Source: Albula goreensis | Lineage: Eukaryota > Chordata > Actinopteri > Albuliformes > Albulidae | DNA length: 64,000 bases | Direction: 5' to 3' | Assembly: GCA_022829145.1 (NCBI GenBank) | Contig: CM040745.1 | Span: forward strand, 40,400,144 to 40,464,143 | Shown here: positions 23,850-36,189 of the stretch, piece after piece | Position numbering within the stretch: position 1 is the first letter of the stretch | Layout: each line of letters starts with the position of its first letter | Program-made: the position numbers and the translations under genes | The notes under the pieces: generated by a model | What the model saw: the letters and a program-made list of their open reading frames with translations, nothing else | Told to the model about the DNA's origin: nothing | The model's database searches: none

Positions 23850-24799
23850 TAGGGTGCGTCAGTCACATGTCTGGAAAGCATGCAATAGGTACGGCAATGA
23901 CCGGCAGCCCAGGTGCGCTGTGTCCCACACTTATCACAGGTGACCAAGGCCAATCTGTGCAAACACATCAATGGAGTAGACTGTGAGCACGATTTATTTC
24001 TAAAAATAATCTTTCCACAACATTTCTCGGTCACTTTTGTAACCCTTGCATACAGTTTTTTTGTGTCCATGTGAAGACAGTCACAGGTGTACTGCAAATA
24101 CCAATTTCAAAACTAGAAAAAGCATGTGAAAATAATAACTGCTACAAAAAAGAATAAACCTGTTATTTCCATTTATGAATTATCCTTCATTGTTGCATAT
24201 AATTTGTCTTATAGGCCAAAAAATATACTGTGGAGAATATTTAGGGCTAACAGGGAAAGGTCTACTGTTCTGTTTTCAAGGTGAGATGTATAAATATTGT
24301 CATGGAAAGACAAGTAAGGTATGTCTGAAAGCGAAACCTCTGACCTGCTTTTTTGGGGGTTAAGGCCTCGTGTTATTAAAAGTACTGATCAATACTGATT
24401 TGCAAAAGTATGTTTTTATTTACTTAGTTTTGCTAAAGAAATATGACACCTGTTGGTTTTTGACCTATTGATGTAGGGTACCGAAGTAAATAGTTAGAGG
24501 AAATCCATGATAAGATGAGCTGCATAATGACTGCATCCAGACCTTGTAAAAGCTCAGTCTTACCTTACATCCAGACAGAGGATTGTGGGTAAAGGAGAGG
24601 ATTAGCTTCCCCATGAACACCTGCCAGTGCCTGACTCCAGATTGCAGAGGGTGCATACAAATGGGAACTGCCTTCCCCTGAAAGTCTCTCAAGGATAATT
24701 TAAAAGTTGACTTCTCAAGCCATATAAAATTAGAGTTAATGTTAATAACACATTGAACATTCACTAATATTCACTTCAAAACATTCTTTTTCAAAATGA

Positions 24800-25020
24800 A
24801 GGGCTGTGTAGAATCCATGGCATGAAGGACCAAGGGCTGAGCACAGGGCATGCTTCTGGGAGACCTCCTCCTCTCACTGTCCCCAGGTGACTTGTTCCGG
24901 CTGCCCTGTCCAGGTGAGGTTTGAAAAAGGGCACAGCTGTGGAGGAGAAGTTAGGGACAAAGCAACAGAAATATCCAACTAGGCACAGGAAGGCACGTGC
25001 TTGTTTTTGTGGTGGGCAAT
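24800..25020 (-). pseudogene. Ty3/gypsy pol fragment (RT-RNase H junction)
   Basis: On the minus strand a frame reads ARAFLCLVGYFCCFVPNFSS, the conserved segment that follows the reverse transcriptase core in Ty3/gypsy polyproteins. It is followed by a region resembling the CSxPVLxxPDFxxPF segment (here EACPVLSPWSFMPWILH). Upstream homology stops abruptly at 25020, where a hAT-type terminus begins. It is a fragment only, with no LTRs found nearby. Confidence 0.75.
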
Positions 25021-25110
25021 AGGGGTGTAACGGTACACAAAATTCATAGTTTGGTATGTACCTCAGTTTTGGTGTCACGGTTCGGTACGTTTTCAGTACA
25101 GCAGGGAAAA
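25021..25110. mobile_element. hAT-type terminal sequence (AGGGGTGTAACGGTACAC)
   Basis: AGGGGTGTAACGGTACAC is followed by GGTATGTACCTCAGTTTTGG and CACGGTTCGGTACGTTTTC. This is a terminus widespread in fish hAT elements. The opposite end is not found; the element runs into the GC-rich minisatellite. Confidence 0.6.
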
Positions 25111-25155
25111 CAAAAAAAAATTAGAAAATAACATTTTTGTCATTTATTTTGACAA

Positions 25156-25958
25156 GGGCACTGCCCCTTGGATCCTGTCTCAGCTCCAAGGCACCGCCCC
25201 CAGCATCTCCTTTCAGCCCCAGGGCCAAGGGCACTGTCCCCTGGATCTCCTCTCAGCCCCAGGGCCAAGGGCACTGTCCCCTGGATCTCCTCTCAGCCCC
25301 AGGGCCAAGGGCACTTTCCCTTGGATCTCCTCTCAGCCCCAGGGCCAGGGCACTGTCCCCTGGATCTCCTCTCAGCCCCAGGGCCAAGGGCACTGCCCCT
25401 GGATCTCCTCTCAGCCCCAGGGCCCAGGGCACTGTCCCCTGGATCTCCTCTCAGCCCCAGGGCCAAGGGCACTGTCCCTGGATCTCCTCTCAGCCCCAGG
25501 GCCAAGGGCACTGTCCCTGGATCTCCTCTCAGCCCCAGGGCCAAGGCCACTGTCCCCTGGATCTCCTCTCAGCCCCAGGGCCAAGGGCACTGTCCCCTGG
25601 ATCTCCTCTCAGCCCCAGGGCCAAGGGCACTGTCCCTGGATCTCCTCTCAGCCCCAGGGCCAAGGGCACTGTCCCCTGGATCTCCTCTCAGCCCCAGGGC
25701 CAAGGGCACTGTCCCCTGGATCTCCTCTCAGCCCCAGGGCCAAGGGCACTGTCCCCTGGATCTCCTCCCAGCCTCAGGGCCCAGGGCACTGTCCCCTGGA
25801 TCTCTTCTCAGCCTCAGGGCCCAGGGCACTGCCCCCTGGATCTCCTCTCCACCCTAGCACCCAGGGCTCTGCCCCCAGAATCCTCTCTCAGCCCCCGGGC
25901 CCAGGGTTCTGCCCCCAGAATCCTCTCTCAGCCCATGGATCTAGTCTGAGCCCCTTAC
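25156..25958. repeat. GC-rich 40-bp minisatellite
   Basis: About 20 tandem copies of a 40-base unit, CCAAGGGCACTGTCCCCTGG followed by ATCTCCTCTCAGCCCCAGGG. Copies differ by 1-2 base indels and a few substitutions. The right end degenerates (AGCACCCAGGGCTCTGCCCC). Long frames (270 and 229 codons on plus, 85 on minus) are open through it because the unit lacks stops in several frames; they are not counted as genes. Confidence 0.95.
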
Positions 25959-28757
25959 AGAGCCCTCTGAGGTGTAATCAACAGAATGAGCTGAAGTCGC
26001 GGTTTAAAATGTTTAAAATAACAATACTTTTATAAACAGGTTGCACTTGTTTGCAGTGAATACTCTTTTGCTGACAGTACATGACACAATTTCTATAAAC
26101 ATTTAGGGCAGATCAACTGAAATTCAATTATGAATTAAGTGATGATTATGCACAGCTTATTTAAATAGAGTAGACTGCAACATTTGTTTAGAGCGTGCTC
26201 TAAATGCTAATGGTTTTATACATTAACAGGGGTTTGTTCATGTATTTATTACCAATATTTAACCTATTTTTGTAACATTATATATTTGAACTTCCTATTT
26301 TTTGTTGAAGGGTATTGAGGCAGCTGTGACCTGAAATGTACTGGAAGTCGAAAAAGATTCTGACAGCGCAACATTTCAGAAATGACATTATCCATAATAC
26401 CAGTGTTAATGATGCATAATGGCATCTATTCATATTTCAGTGAGGTTCTTTCAAGAGCAGCTGTCATGAAACCAACTTCAACTCCACTCTCTCTTTTATA
26501 CTGCAAACTTCAGGCTTATTTCAAATGCCAAAGCTTCCATTGTTTTGCTCCATATGAAACATTTGCATTCTGTACCCCTTACTTTTTTTTAGTGATGTAA
26601 TATGGTGATATTTTTGTAGTGATGCTTGTGATATGAATGGTTTCAAAAAATGAATAGCTGTAAAGAACCCAAGAATACTTTAACTTAAATGGGAATTAGA
26701 GGTAGGTATGCCAGTTAGGAAAAAGATGGGAAGTTTCAGTAAAGAGCACTTTGTCTTGCATTACTTTTCACTGTATCTGTGTATGTCACGGATGTGGGGT
26801 TCACACAGCAGAGTTGTGGCACTTTGACACAATGGCCCGTAATACAGGTGGGCCACTCTATTCAGTGCAACCAATCATCTCACAGGGGAGGCGCTGGGCA
26901 TTCAAAGTTTGACTTTGGTCACCCTGTGTTTTGGTTTCCCAGGTTCAGTTTCCTAAATAGCTGAAGAGACCCTTATACTTCAGTAAAATGTTTCTTATAA
27001 AGACACAAAACAGCTTTTGGGTACCATTCATGAGCTTATCAATTATCATGTAGCAAAATGGTGGATGACAGAAATGTTTGGGCTGCTTAGGCCATTTGAC
27101 TACTTAGGTCTACGTAAGCACACAAGTTGCCGAGACAGATATCCCAGCTAACAGAAAACATTTCCATAACATTGGTGAAAATGTAGGACTTATTTTCACA
27201 TAATATATAGGACATAATAACATAATATGAATGCTCCTCAATCAATCTGAGAACATTATGTTGTTCCGAACAAGTTCTGTCAAGGTCACATTCCAGGTTA
27301 ATATTTAAGGAACAGTAATAAACCAGACACGATTTATGTCCAGAGAACATTTGCCCTAATCTTCTGAGAATGTACTGGCAACCAAAAATTGTTAGCTGTG
27401 ATAGACCTACTTTGTTATCCCTGGCCTGGGAGGGTACCCTGCTATTATTCCGGAACTCTCCATAGAAAGAGAAATGTGCAGCAGCGATCCCCTGTAACAT
27501 GCCCTCAGGCAGAATGAATTCAGCCTCAACAATGTCAGAGTATCAAGGGGCAACGCTCTTTAAAGCTTTGCTTCAATGGCAGTATCTCAACAAATCATAC
27601 AGAGGAGTTACGGCTGACAAGGCAGAAATCGCCAACCTCAAAGGGCCGCCGTGGGTAAGCTGTCAGCAGACAGTTTGAAGAAAGCGTTGCGCTGCTCGTG
27701 GGTCTCTTATCTGTCAAGACAGGCAGCCCCACTGTCACCCATCAAATGTGGACTGAATAATGGAAACACCATATGAAAAAGGACTCATGTTTTAACTAAA
27801 GTAACTAAATCACGCTCAAAAAGGAATTTACAAATATTTAATATTAATTTTAATATGGAACAAGTGTTGATTACATAATGTGTTACATTGCATTACATAA
27901 TTATATTTTTCTGCTAGGGCTGTTATGTAGACAAAGTGTAGCCAAACTCTTCATTAGTTAATACACATTCATCAATTATTTGGTGTTTCCAGTTAAATTA
28001 TATTTCATCATGAATTTTTGCCTACAACCAAATGAGATCAAGACGGTACATATGTTGAAAATGTTTAGTCTTGTACGGGTGTAATGATTCACCCGTTTGA
28101 ATTAAGGATCATGGCCATATCTTTTCAATATGGCTACACCACTTAAACAATGGGGCTTGGACAACATTTTGTGGGAAATGTTTCAAATTCAGTTTGGGTA
28201 GTCTGAAACCATTCACAACTGATGCTACTGTCATACATTTCATTATAAAGCCTGACATTATATCCCATGGGATACTTTTTAAGTGTCAGAGAGGGAGAGG
28301 AACAAATTTCCCACTATCTTTAACAGAGGAAAAAAATCAGTTTGAAATCGTCACGGTTTTGTGGGTGCTGTGCTTGGTGTGGTCAGAAATGCAGAAAGTG
28401 ACACATAACTTAGGCCTCGCGATTAATAGTGGTCTTGATAATCAGCTCTTCTAAGGTCTTGCGGCTCTCTTGTCAGAACCGGTTCCCAGCAGCACACAGA
28501 GGGCGCCAAGTGGTCTTTAAAAATAGAGATGTGGAAACATTAGCAGATCACGATAACTATATGACAAGCGTGAACGGAATGTTTGTGGTCGGAGCAGGTG
28601 TGAGCTCCTGTGGCCTTCATGAGAACAGGAAAAATGAGTATGGTTACAAGTGTCACCTGTAATATTGCAGGTAACCTACCACTTGAGCAGGTCAGATATT
28701 AACATGTTGTCAGCTCTTTCTGGAAATTTAACGTAATTAAATATATTGTCTTCAGCA

Positions 28758-28940
28758 TGCCCCGGTGGCTCATCCGGTAGTGTGCATGCCATGTAAGACC
28801 AAGGCCTTACCACAATGGCCCAGGTTTGAATCCAGCCTGGAATCCACCCTTTGCTGCATGTCCTCCTCTCTCTCTCTCTCTCTCCCTCCCTCCCTGCATT
28901 TCCTGTCTGCCTTTCTACTGTAACTGTCAAATAAAAAATT
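28758..28940 (+). repeat. tRNA-derived SINE
   Basis: The head GCCCCGGTGGCTCATCCGGT gives an A-box-like TGGCTCATCCGG. The B box GGTTTGAATCC follows about 50 bases later, then a TCTC/CCCT pyrimidine tract and a tail with CTGTCAAATAAA. This is the order of a fish tRNA-SINE with a LINE-like tail. No target-site duplication is obvious. Confidence 0.75.
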
Positions 28941-31044
28941 GAAATCAAGATCAGAATAGATCAGCAACATTTAAAGGAAAATATAAAAACAATTGAATTG
29001 CATTATGGGATACTGTGGGTAAGAGAGCTTTTATTTAGATTCAAGACCCTTTGTCAGGAGGAGCAACTGCTGAGATTTAAAATTTCTTTTCATTCGTTTA
29101 TTTTCAGTAATTCTATGTGAACCTGAATAATGAGACGCATGCTTGACCCACAGAGCCACCTGCTTTGTGTTTATTATGGAGATGTTTTGTGTATCCTGCA
29201 TCAATGCAAACTACTGACATCTTCTGGGAGAACCTCTGCTATTACACCATCATTATTCATGATATCATAATAAAGCGCAATCACTCAGAGAATAAATGCA
29301 AGGGATACTGTAAAACTAGTATCATGCCAAGAGTTTTACTGCTTGGCATGAAGGTCAAAGTCTGAATGTTGAGGTAAATCATAGTACCTTAAAATGCCGT
29401 TAATGACCCTATGCTACTTTGTTGCTGACACATTTAAACCGTGAGAACTGAAATCCAAGCAGCCCTCTGAAATCTCACAGAAGTACAAGAGTATGCACTG
29501 GAACATTCAGTGACATTGACTATGTTATTGGACCAGCTTAATTTTCTCTTAATCAGAGTCTATTTATGAAAAGGACATTATAACTATTTTCTTAATCCAT
29601 TCTCAAGTATTTGCTCAACCTAACTCTTGATAATAAGGACAATCAACTTGTCGAGAACAGGGAGGTTCCACAGCTCATAGCCTTTATAATATTGCTAATT
29701 AAAGTGGAAGTCATTAAAAGTGTCTGCAGTTTTGTTTCTGGATTACAACCTTATCTCTCTTTGAAAAACAGATTCTCATCCACACTCGTAATTGGGCTGG
29801 GTCTTTGACTTGAGAAAAGTTATAGCTGTGATCCAGCTCTGCCCCAACAATCTGCCACTTCTCTTCCTTTTCTTCCCCCCTTTTTTTCTGGGGAATCAAT
29901 CAAATTTGGAGATCAAAGAGAGACTATTGACTGGATGTTTTAATTAAAGATGTTTGTCTCTGATACAGACTCACATTAATGCGGACTAGGCTCGGTTCCC
30001 ACAGCTGTGTTTAACACAGACAAGAAGACTAATGTATTAAACTATTGGAAATCTTAGGGTTATTCAAGGCCTGACAAATGATTTTGACCATGTTACAGTG
30101 ACATCAGAAAGGGAACATATCTGTACTATTAAGAAAAGCTGATATAAATGCTAAATAAAAAACAGACATATATTCAATCAGTCAATCTAATAACCTACAT
30201 ACACGTTCTGGAGTGTATGTAGCTCATTCTGTCCCTAAAATGGTTGCTCACATTAAATGAAGCGGTCAAATAAGTGAAGTGAGTTCAGGTGGGAAACCCT
30301 AGTCAGAGTGTCCATCAGCTGAAAGCCAGCTGGGTCTGCTGACGTGTGGTGTGGCAGCTGCAAAGATTACACCAGCGATGCCATCTCGATCACACTCACC
30401 GCTGCTGCCCACATTTTTCTGCTGTGGGCCTTGGGTGATGGCCTCCCTTTGGGTTTTGTTTAGCAACTGTACTCTGTGCGGCTTGACTTTTGGGGTGCTT
30501 GTGTTTGGGGTTTCAGTTGTGTTGTTGGTTTGACTTCTGGGGTGCTGGTTTTTGGGGGTTCGGGTTGTGCCCAGAAGCTTTGTCAATGCAGCTCAAACTT
30601 GTTGGGGCCTCATGGTTCAGGAGCAAGATGTATTTCAAGGGATAATTAATAAATTTAAAAATAGCTAAAATGGCCCATGGCCCCTTCTACATCAGTCTTG
30701 CACTGATATAATTATTGTAACAAAGACCTATATATGATTTTATATGTTACCATGGCTATTATTATTGTTCTAACTATTTGTTTAGGTAAATTGGGTCTTG
30801 TTAAGCAGATTCCTATGGTGTATTTCTAATAAAAATGTTTAAAATATATTTTTTAGTTAGGGTTTCTAGCTTAATGTAGTTTTAACTCTTAGTTTAGGCT
30901 AATTCAGGACCTAAGCAGTTCTTGGTAAGATTAAAATGGTCTGTATGTACTAAGGCTGTTGTCCGTGGTGTCAATTTTAGTCAAAACGCATTTAGTTTAG
31001 TTCCCAAAAGATGAACTCACTGTGTCGCTGTCAGACTATTATAT

Positions 31045-32464
31045 GGGTCATTCCATGCCAACTGACCCAGAATTCAGAACTTTTCCCATTTCATGTCATG
31101 GAATTTCTTGAAAAAAAAAATAATGTGAGAACTTCTATGAAATGTATGGGACCTTGCAAAATCCTGTAGCTCTACTGCAAATATTTTTTTAGGTATGAAT
31201 ATTTTAATTTTGGCCTGCTGAGTTAAGTGTCATCGTATTTGTATGTGTATTCAAAGACTCACCAATTGCTTATTTTTCACTGGATTGGGTTGAAATCCGA
31301 CAACATCCAAGAAACCCAAAGGATAATTTGCAACCTTTATTCGTGTAAATAGTTGCGTACTAGATGATGTCTAGGCTTTTTCCAATAGAGCAGGGATCCA
31401 TGATCGCATTATGTCATCAAAATGCTGAATGACGAAATTAATTATGACAGTATGTTGCAATCCATTTTACAATAATCCACCCAAACCTGTTTCAGGTGGC
31501 ATTAGCCCAGTCTTGCTTTATTGTTTTCTGATGCTACTAGTTGATGATGTCAGTTGATGATGTCATTCAGAAAAGTTTGAAATTGCAAATTACTACATGT
31601 GTATTGAGCTAAGGAACTAAAATTTGTATTTTGTCCAGATACACGGAACAAGATGACATCATCTAGTATGCAACAAACCAAGCCATTACAAGCTGTAACT
31701 TGTATATTTCCTGAACCGAATGAAAAACAGGCTCAATAGGTATCACACAGATAGAAAACCTTGAAGTCAACATAGTAAATACATCTACCTATGAAATAAA
31801 ACCACTGAATGTTATATTACAGTATGTGAAAAATATGAAAAATTAGCTATTTTCAAAAAAATATTAAATGATGAAGGAGTAATATAACATCTTTATTTTT
31901 ATATATATCTGCAATGAATATTAATCCTTTCTCATAAAAAAGTTTCAAGGAACTTAAAATAATCCTTCTTTGGAAAATATACAGTCAAAATATCTTAGAA
32001 AGTGTGTTTTTCAGCTCTGAAGCTATATTTTGCCAGATTTGTGGCACACAATTTTTTGAACTTGTCAATATGATAGAGCTATATTAATAAAACACCGAAT
32101 CAAATTCTGGATGCAGGAAAGTGAAAACTAGTGGAGATATTAATTTTTGAAAATTTAAGATTCTTAAGTTTAATGTTCTAGTAATTTGATTACTGCAAAC
32201 ATTCAGCAACAGCTATTTACATATGTCAAGTTATCCTTTGGGTTTCTTGGATGTTCAGTACAAATTCCAACCCAATCCAGTGAAAAATAGCAATTGGTGA
32301 GACTCTGAGGGCCAAACTTAAAAAAATTCATAACTAAAAAAGTATTTGGAATAGAGCTGTATGAGGATTTTGCTAAGTCCCATGAATTTAATGGAATTTT
32401 CACATTTTTTCAAGAAACTCCATGACATGGTCTGGGAGGTCCTACAGTTGGTATGGAATGACCC
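31045..32464. mobile_element. Non-autonomous DNA element with about 300-bp terminal inverted repeats
   Basis: The left end starts GGGTCATTCCATGCCAACT; the right end, inverted, starts GGGTCATTCCATACCAACT. The arms stay alignable for about 300 bases (31045-31350 against 32190-32464), for example both carry ACTGGATTGGGTTG and CCAAGAAACCCAAAGGATAA. The arms are flanked on both sides by ATAT. The 0.8-kb core has no transposase and carries a nested inverted pair (TAGATGATGTC near 31358, GACATCATCTA near 31655). The superfamily is not recognised. Confidence 0.75.
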
Positions 32465-34060
32465 ATATGTGTCCAAAAGTTTGAGTTTGAATGTGAGTTT
32501 GCTCAATGGTGTCCAACAACAGTTGCAATTTTTTTATGCCTCATGGTACATAAGCAGTGAGGCTGACAAAATATTCATTCAATTACAAGATGGTAAAATA
32601 CACTACAGCCTTACAGCAGTCTACTTTGAGTGTGAATTATCCATAAAAAATATGTGCACACAATCTGTAGCAATGTGCTCTCGACTTGCCTCTTGCATTG
32701 ATGCATATGATTTAGCTTTTGCGTTATTTGTTTTTGCTTTGCTTTATTTTGCCGTAATGGCTGAATAATGGATAGCCACAGAGACGGTAGCATGAAAACG
32801 CACAGGGAATTGTGTTCAGATATATTTACCAGTGATTTTAAGATATTGGCAGGCTCGCCATATCCACAAGCATCCGTCCTACCAGATGTCAACAGCGAAT
32901 CTCATCTAGGGGTGTTGTTTGCAACCTTTAATTGCAATTAGACCACAAGGAAAACAATCAATATTACAGTCCCTATCTCTCATGTTGGCCAGAGAAAAAG
33001 GGAGAGCGAGAGAAGGGGACCAGTGGCTGGGCAGAGGAAGGTGATCCTACGAGGCAGAGAGGTAGAGAGAGGAAGTGATAGTGCTGGAGAGAGAGAGAGA
33101 GAGAGATTGATCCGGAGGAGGACTGTGACCATCGATCTTTGTCTGTCCGACGACGTGCCAGGCTTTCAGGATGGGGAGCAGGGCTGTGCCTCTCTGCCCT
33201 GTGCTCTGGGCGTTCATGATGGGGAGCGGGGCTGTGCCTCTCTGCCTTGCACTCCTGTTGCACCAGCAGGGCTGCATAATTAAAAGTGGACCGCTCCTGA
33301 TTCGTCAGTGTCACACCGCAACAGTGGGCACAAGGAGCGGAGCATGATGAGTCACCTCACCCAAAAAATGGCCAATTACATAAAGCTTTAGGAATACATT
33401 AGGCTGTAATTAGTTTGAGATTATTTGCTTTCTTACTACCTTCTATTCTAGACTTTACATGCTGTAAAACACAACCACTCAGTCATATCCTGCTTCTAGT
33501 GAATAAATGAAAGGTAGCATTATTCTTTACTACCACTATTCTTTGAGCATTGTTCTCTGTATTAGATACTGTTGCCATGCTTGAAATTTTCTCTGTATAA
33601 ACATGCCAGCGAAATGCCTGAATGTTGCGCAAGTCTCTTTCCCATTGTTTTTTTCCCCCTCCCTCCTATCATTGACATACTACATATCCCGCAGGTATTG
33701 GTTCCTCTCCCGGACTGTTGCGCTTCCTCTCCATCCAATCCGCTCTCTGTCCGCTGAAAGTCTCAACCAATCAGGATATCCCATGACTGTTTTAAACCCT
33801 CTGCTCGGCTTCCCAAGAGAGATTCACTTTTCACTTACCCATCACTTCTGCTTCTCATTTGCTTTTTATCATTGTACTTTGTGGAGTTTGTATCATCCTT
33901 TGTGCTGTGTTCTCCTAAAAGCTTTGAGTTACTCCACACTAACATACCCTTTATAAATAAAGTGCACACCCCATTTTTGAGCTTTTTTAGGTTTGTTTTT
34001 AGCTTGAGTCTTTTCCCTGTCACTGTGGGAGTGGCTTGCTTTGTCTGGTGTACACTGATT

Positions 34061-34134
34061 GGCTGTGTGGCAGGATGATGTCCTTCAGCTGTGCATTGAC
34101 ACTGAAGGAACTCATGGTTGGTCTTTCCTTCTGG
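34061..34134 (+). repeat. Dispersed repeat, copy 1 of 2
   Basis: This 74-base block (with TTCAGCTGTGCATTGACACT and GGAACTCATGGTTGGTC) aligns without gaps to 63679-63752 at roughly 78 percent identity. The family is unknown. Confidence 0.6.
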
Positions 34135-35883
34135 CTTCTGCCACTGGATGATTCAGTCTTCCATCGCGCCAAATCCATAAATGGCAAAGAAAAAAGACAA
34201 AACAATAAAAAACAACAACAAAATATATTAGTCATATTATGTGCATAGTGCATTAGTCATATTTAGTGCCTTGCAGTGGATGCAGGCATCCAGTGATGGG
34301 TGGTGAAAAGTGGGGCAACATGAGCCAGCCTGGCCTGTGTGGTGATCAGATGGGCTTTAGCATTCTGTACCAGGAGAAGAGGCTTGATGACACAAGTCAG
34401 AGGACCAGCCTGAAGGGAGCTGCAGTAAGCTTTCAAAAGAAGGGAAGTTTCAGTGGAGCACTAACTCTCGAAGCCTGACAGGTTGGAATCATAGAAATTG
34501 TCATGTAGGACATAAACAGATGGTAGTAGAACGGACAGTACTCTCTTAAGTTTTAGATATGAAGGTTAGAGAAAATAAGCCTTTACCTGTTCGTAGCGGA
34601 GGAGTCAAGAGTAGGTTTTTGTGAATGTGAATGTGAATGACTCTGGCCCTCCTAAGAGCAGAAAGAACTGTTCCATAAGATACAGAAGTGTCAATTAAGG
34701 ATGTGTGACAATTACTCTCCAGACTCACTGTACAAGAATGAATCAATAAAACTATTCTGTTTTCCCAATTTCTTTCAGTAGAAAACTAAACAAATACAAG
34801 CTTTAAAAGCAAAACAGTGGTACGCTGGGAGTGATGATGTTGCTGAAGATACCGTATTGCTAAAATACAGGTTCACATCATGGCTGCCCCCTGAATAAAT
34901 TTGGGACAGAAGTGCCGATGTGTTTTACAATAGCAACAGCATTGAGAGGTTCAAATGTCAAGAAAATGTTGGTATTTATTATTTATTTATTTTGCATTTA
35001 TTATATTTTTCCCAAAAATACCCAGATTTCCCGAAGACTTTGCCACCACTTCCTTCCGAATACGCAGCACTCAGTGATATAAGACTTCGGATTTCTAAAA
35101 CTCTCCTGTATGGCCTGGTCATTGCATGCCATTGTAGCTTTCAATATCTACACCATTCAGAGTAATCCATTTTAACTTTTAAAACTGCAGTTAGTTGGTC
35201 GTAAACTATTTTGTATTTTAGCCTTGAAAAGTGACACACAGATTTAATGGCACAGTGAGATATCAAAGCTAACTTCATAATACAGCAACAAAATTAAATA
35301 ATGTCTCTAGGATTGGCAGATATGCCCTGAGTACTTATTCTTGTTCAGTGAAATCCAGGTTACCTGAGGTCCAGATAACACCACCAAACTTTTATGACTG
35401 TACTTTTAGCACATTTAGCACTTATTCAAGTTCGATAAAAGATTTCGCTCTACAAAGGAGAGTTGGTTGAAAAGGTTTTTGTATTCTGAACCATAAATCT
35501 GACATTCAACACACCTTTGTTCTCTGAATCTTTTATACACTGTCAATCTGATTTCTAAATTGACATCTGAGTGCGCTATGCAATATGGGGTCTTTTGACT
35601 GGCATATTCAGATCGATATACCTGCTGAGCTGGTCTTTCCAGGCAACGTAATGAGGGAGCACTCAGAACACCTGTCTGTATGCATACATTAAAACTACAT
35701 TTGCTTATTCAATGGAATGGTACCTTTCCAAAGCACTGTGTGCATTAACTCATAAAGGAGACATATACATGACCTTATATCGCCTTTTAATTGTATGTGC
35801 TTTAGTTACTGCTGTGTACATAAAATCTGTTCTTCATTGTGTAACTTGTTGATTCACCCTACCCAAAAATGAGCAGTCTGCAT

Positions 35884-35950
35884 CAATTCAATTCGATTTT
35901 ATTTGTATATCGATTTTTGACAAGTTGTCACAAAGTAGCTTTATAATTGA
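35884..35950 (-). repeat. Fish interspersed repeat (AATTGAATTG-type 3' end)
   Basis: CAATTCAATTCGATTTTATT followed by TGTATATCGATTTTTGACAA and CACAAAGTAGCTTTAT. This is a common teleost repeat end. The same end in opposite orientation is at 54425-54465. Confidence 0.6.
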
Positions 35951-36189
35951 TCCCTGGCCATGTATCAGAGGTCTGACAGTGATACCGATTCACTTCTCTT
36001 CATTGATGATTTAAGTGTGAATACCTGCAGCAGAATCAAATGTGAAGTGTACAGAAAAATCTCATCTGCCCAAGTTCATGAAAATGCTTCCATGGTGCTT
36101 TATCCTGCAGTAAGACAATGATCATACTACTACAGCCACATACTACTAAAGCAAAAAATATGTTTTTCACCCAGAAGTGCTGGGACTAA

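Noticed and set aside
25137..25949. 270-codon plus-strand open frame
   Set aside because: It is produced by the 40-bp minisatellite. Overlapping frames are also open and unit indels shift frame.
30299..30586. 95-codon minus-strand frame rich in Thr/Pro/Gln
   Set aside because: It is caused by a TTTGGGGT/GCTTGTG-rich low-complexity patch; no protein family is recognised.
32361..32768. 135-codon plus-strand open frame
   Set aside because: It starts inside the right arm of the 1.4-kb inverted-repeat element and runs into the flank. Composition is AT-driven and no family motif is seen.
33593..33960. Possible solo LTR (CCAAT-like motifs and a TATAAATAAA)
   Set aside because: No TG...CA borders, duplication or second copy could be found.
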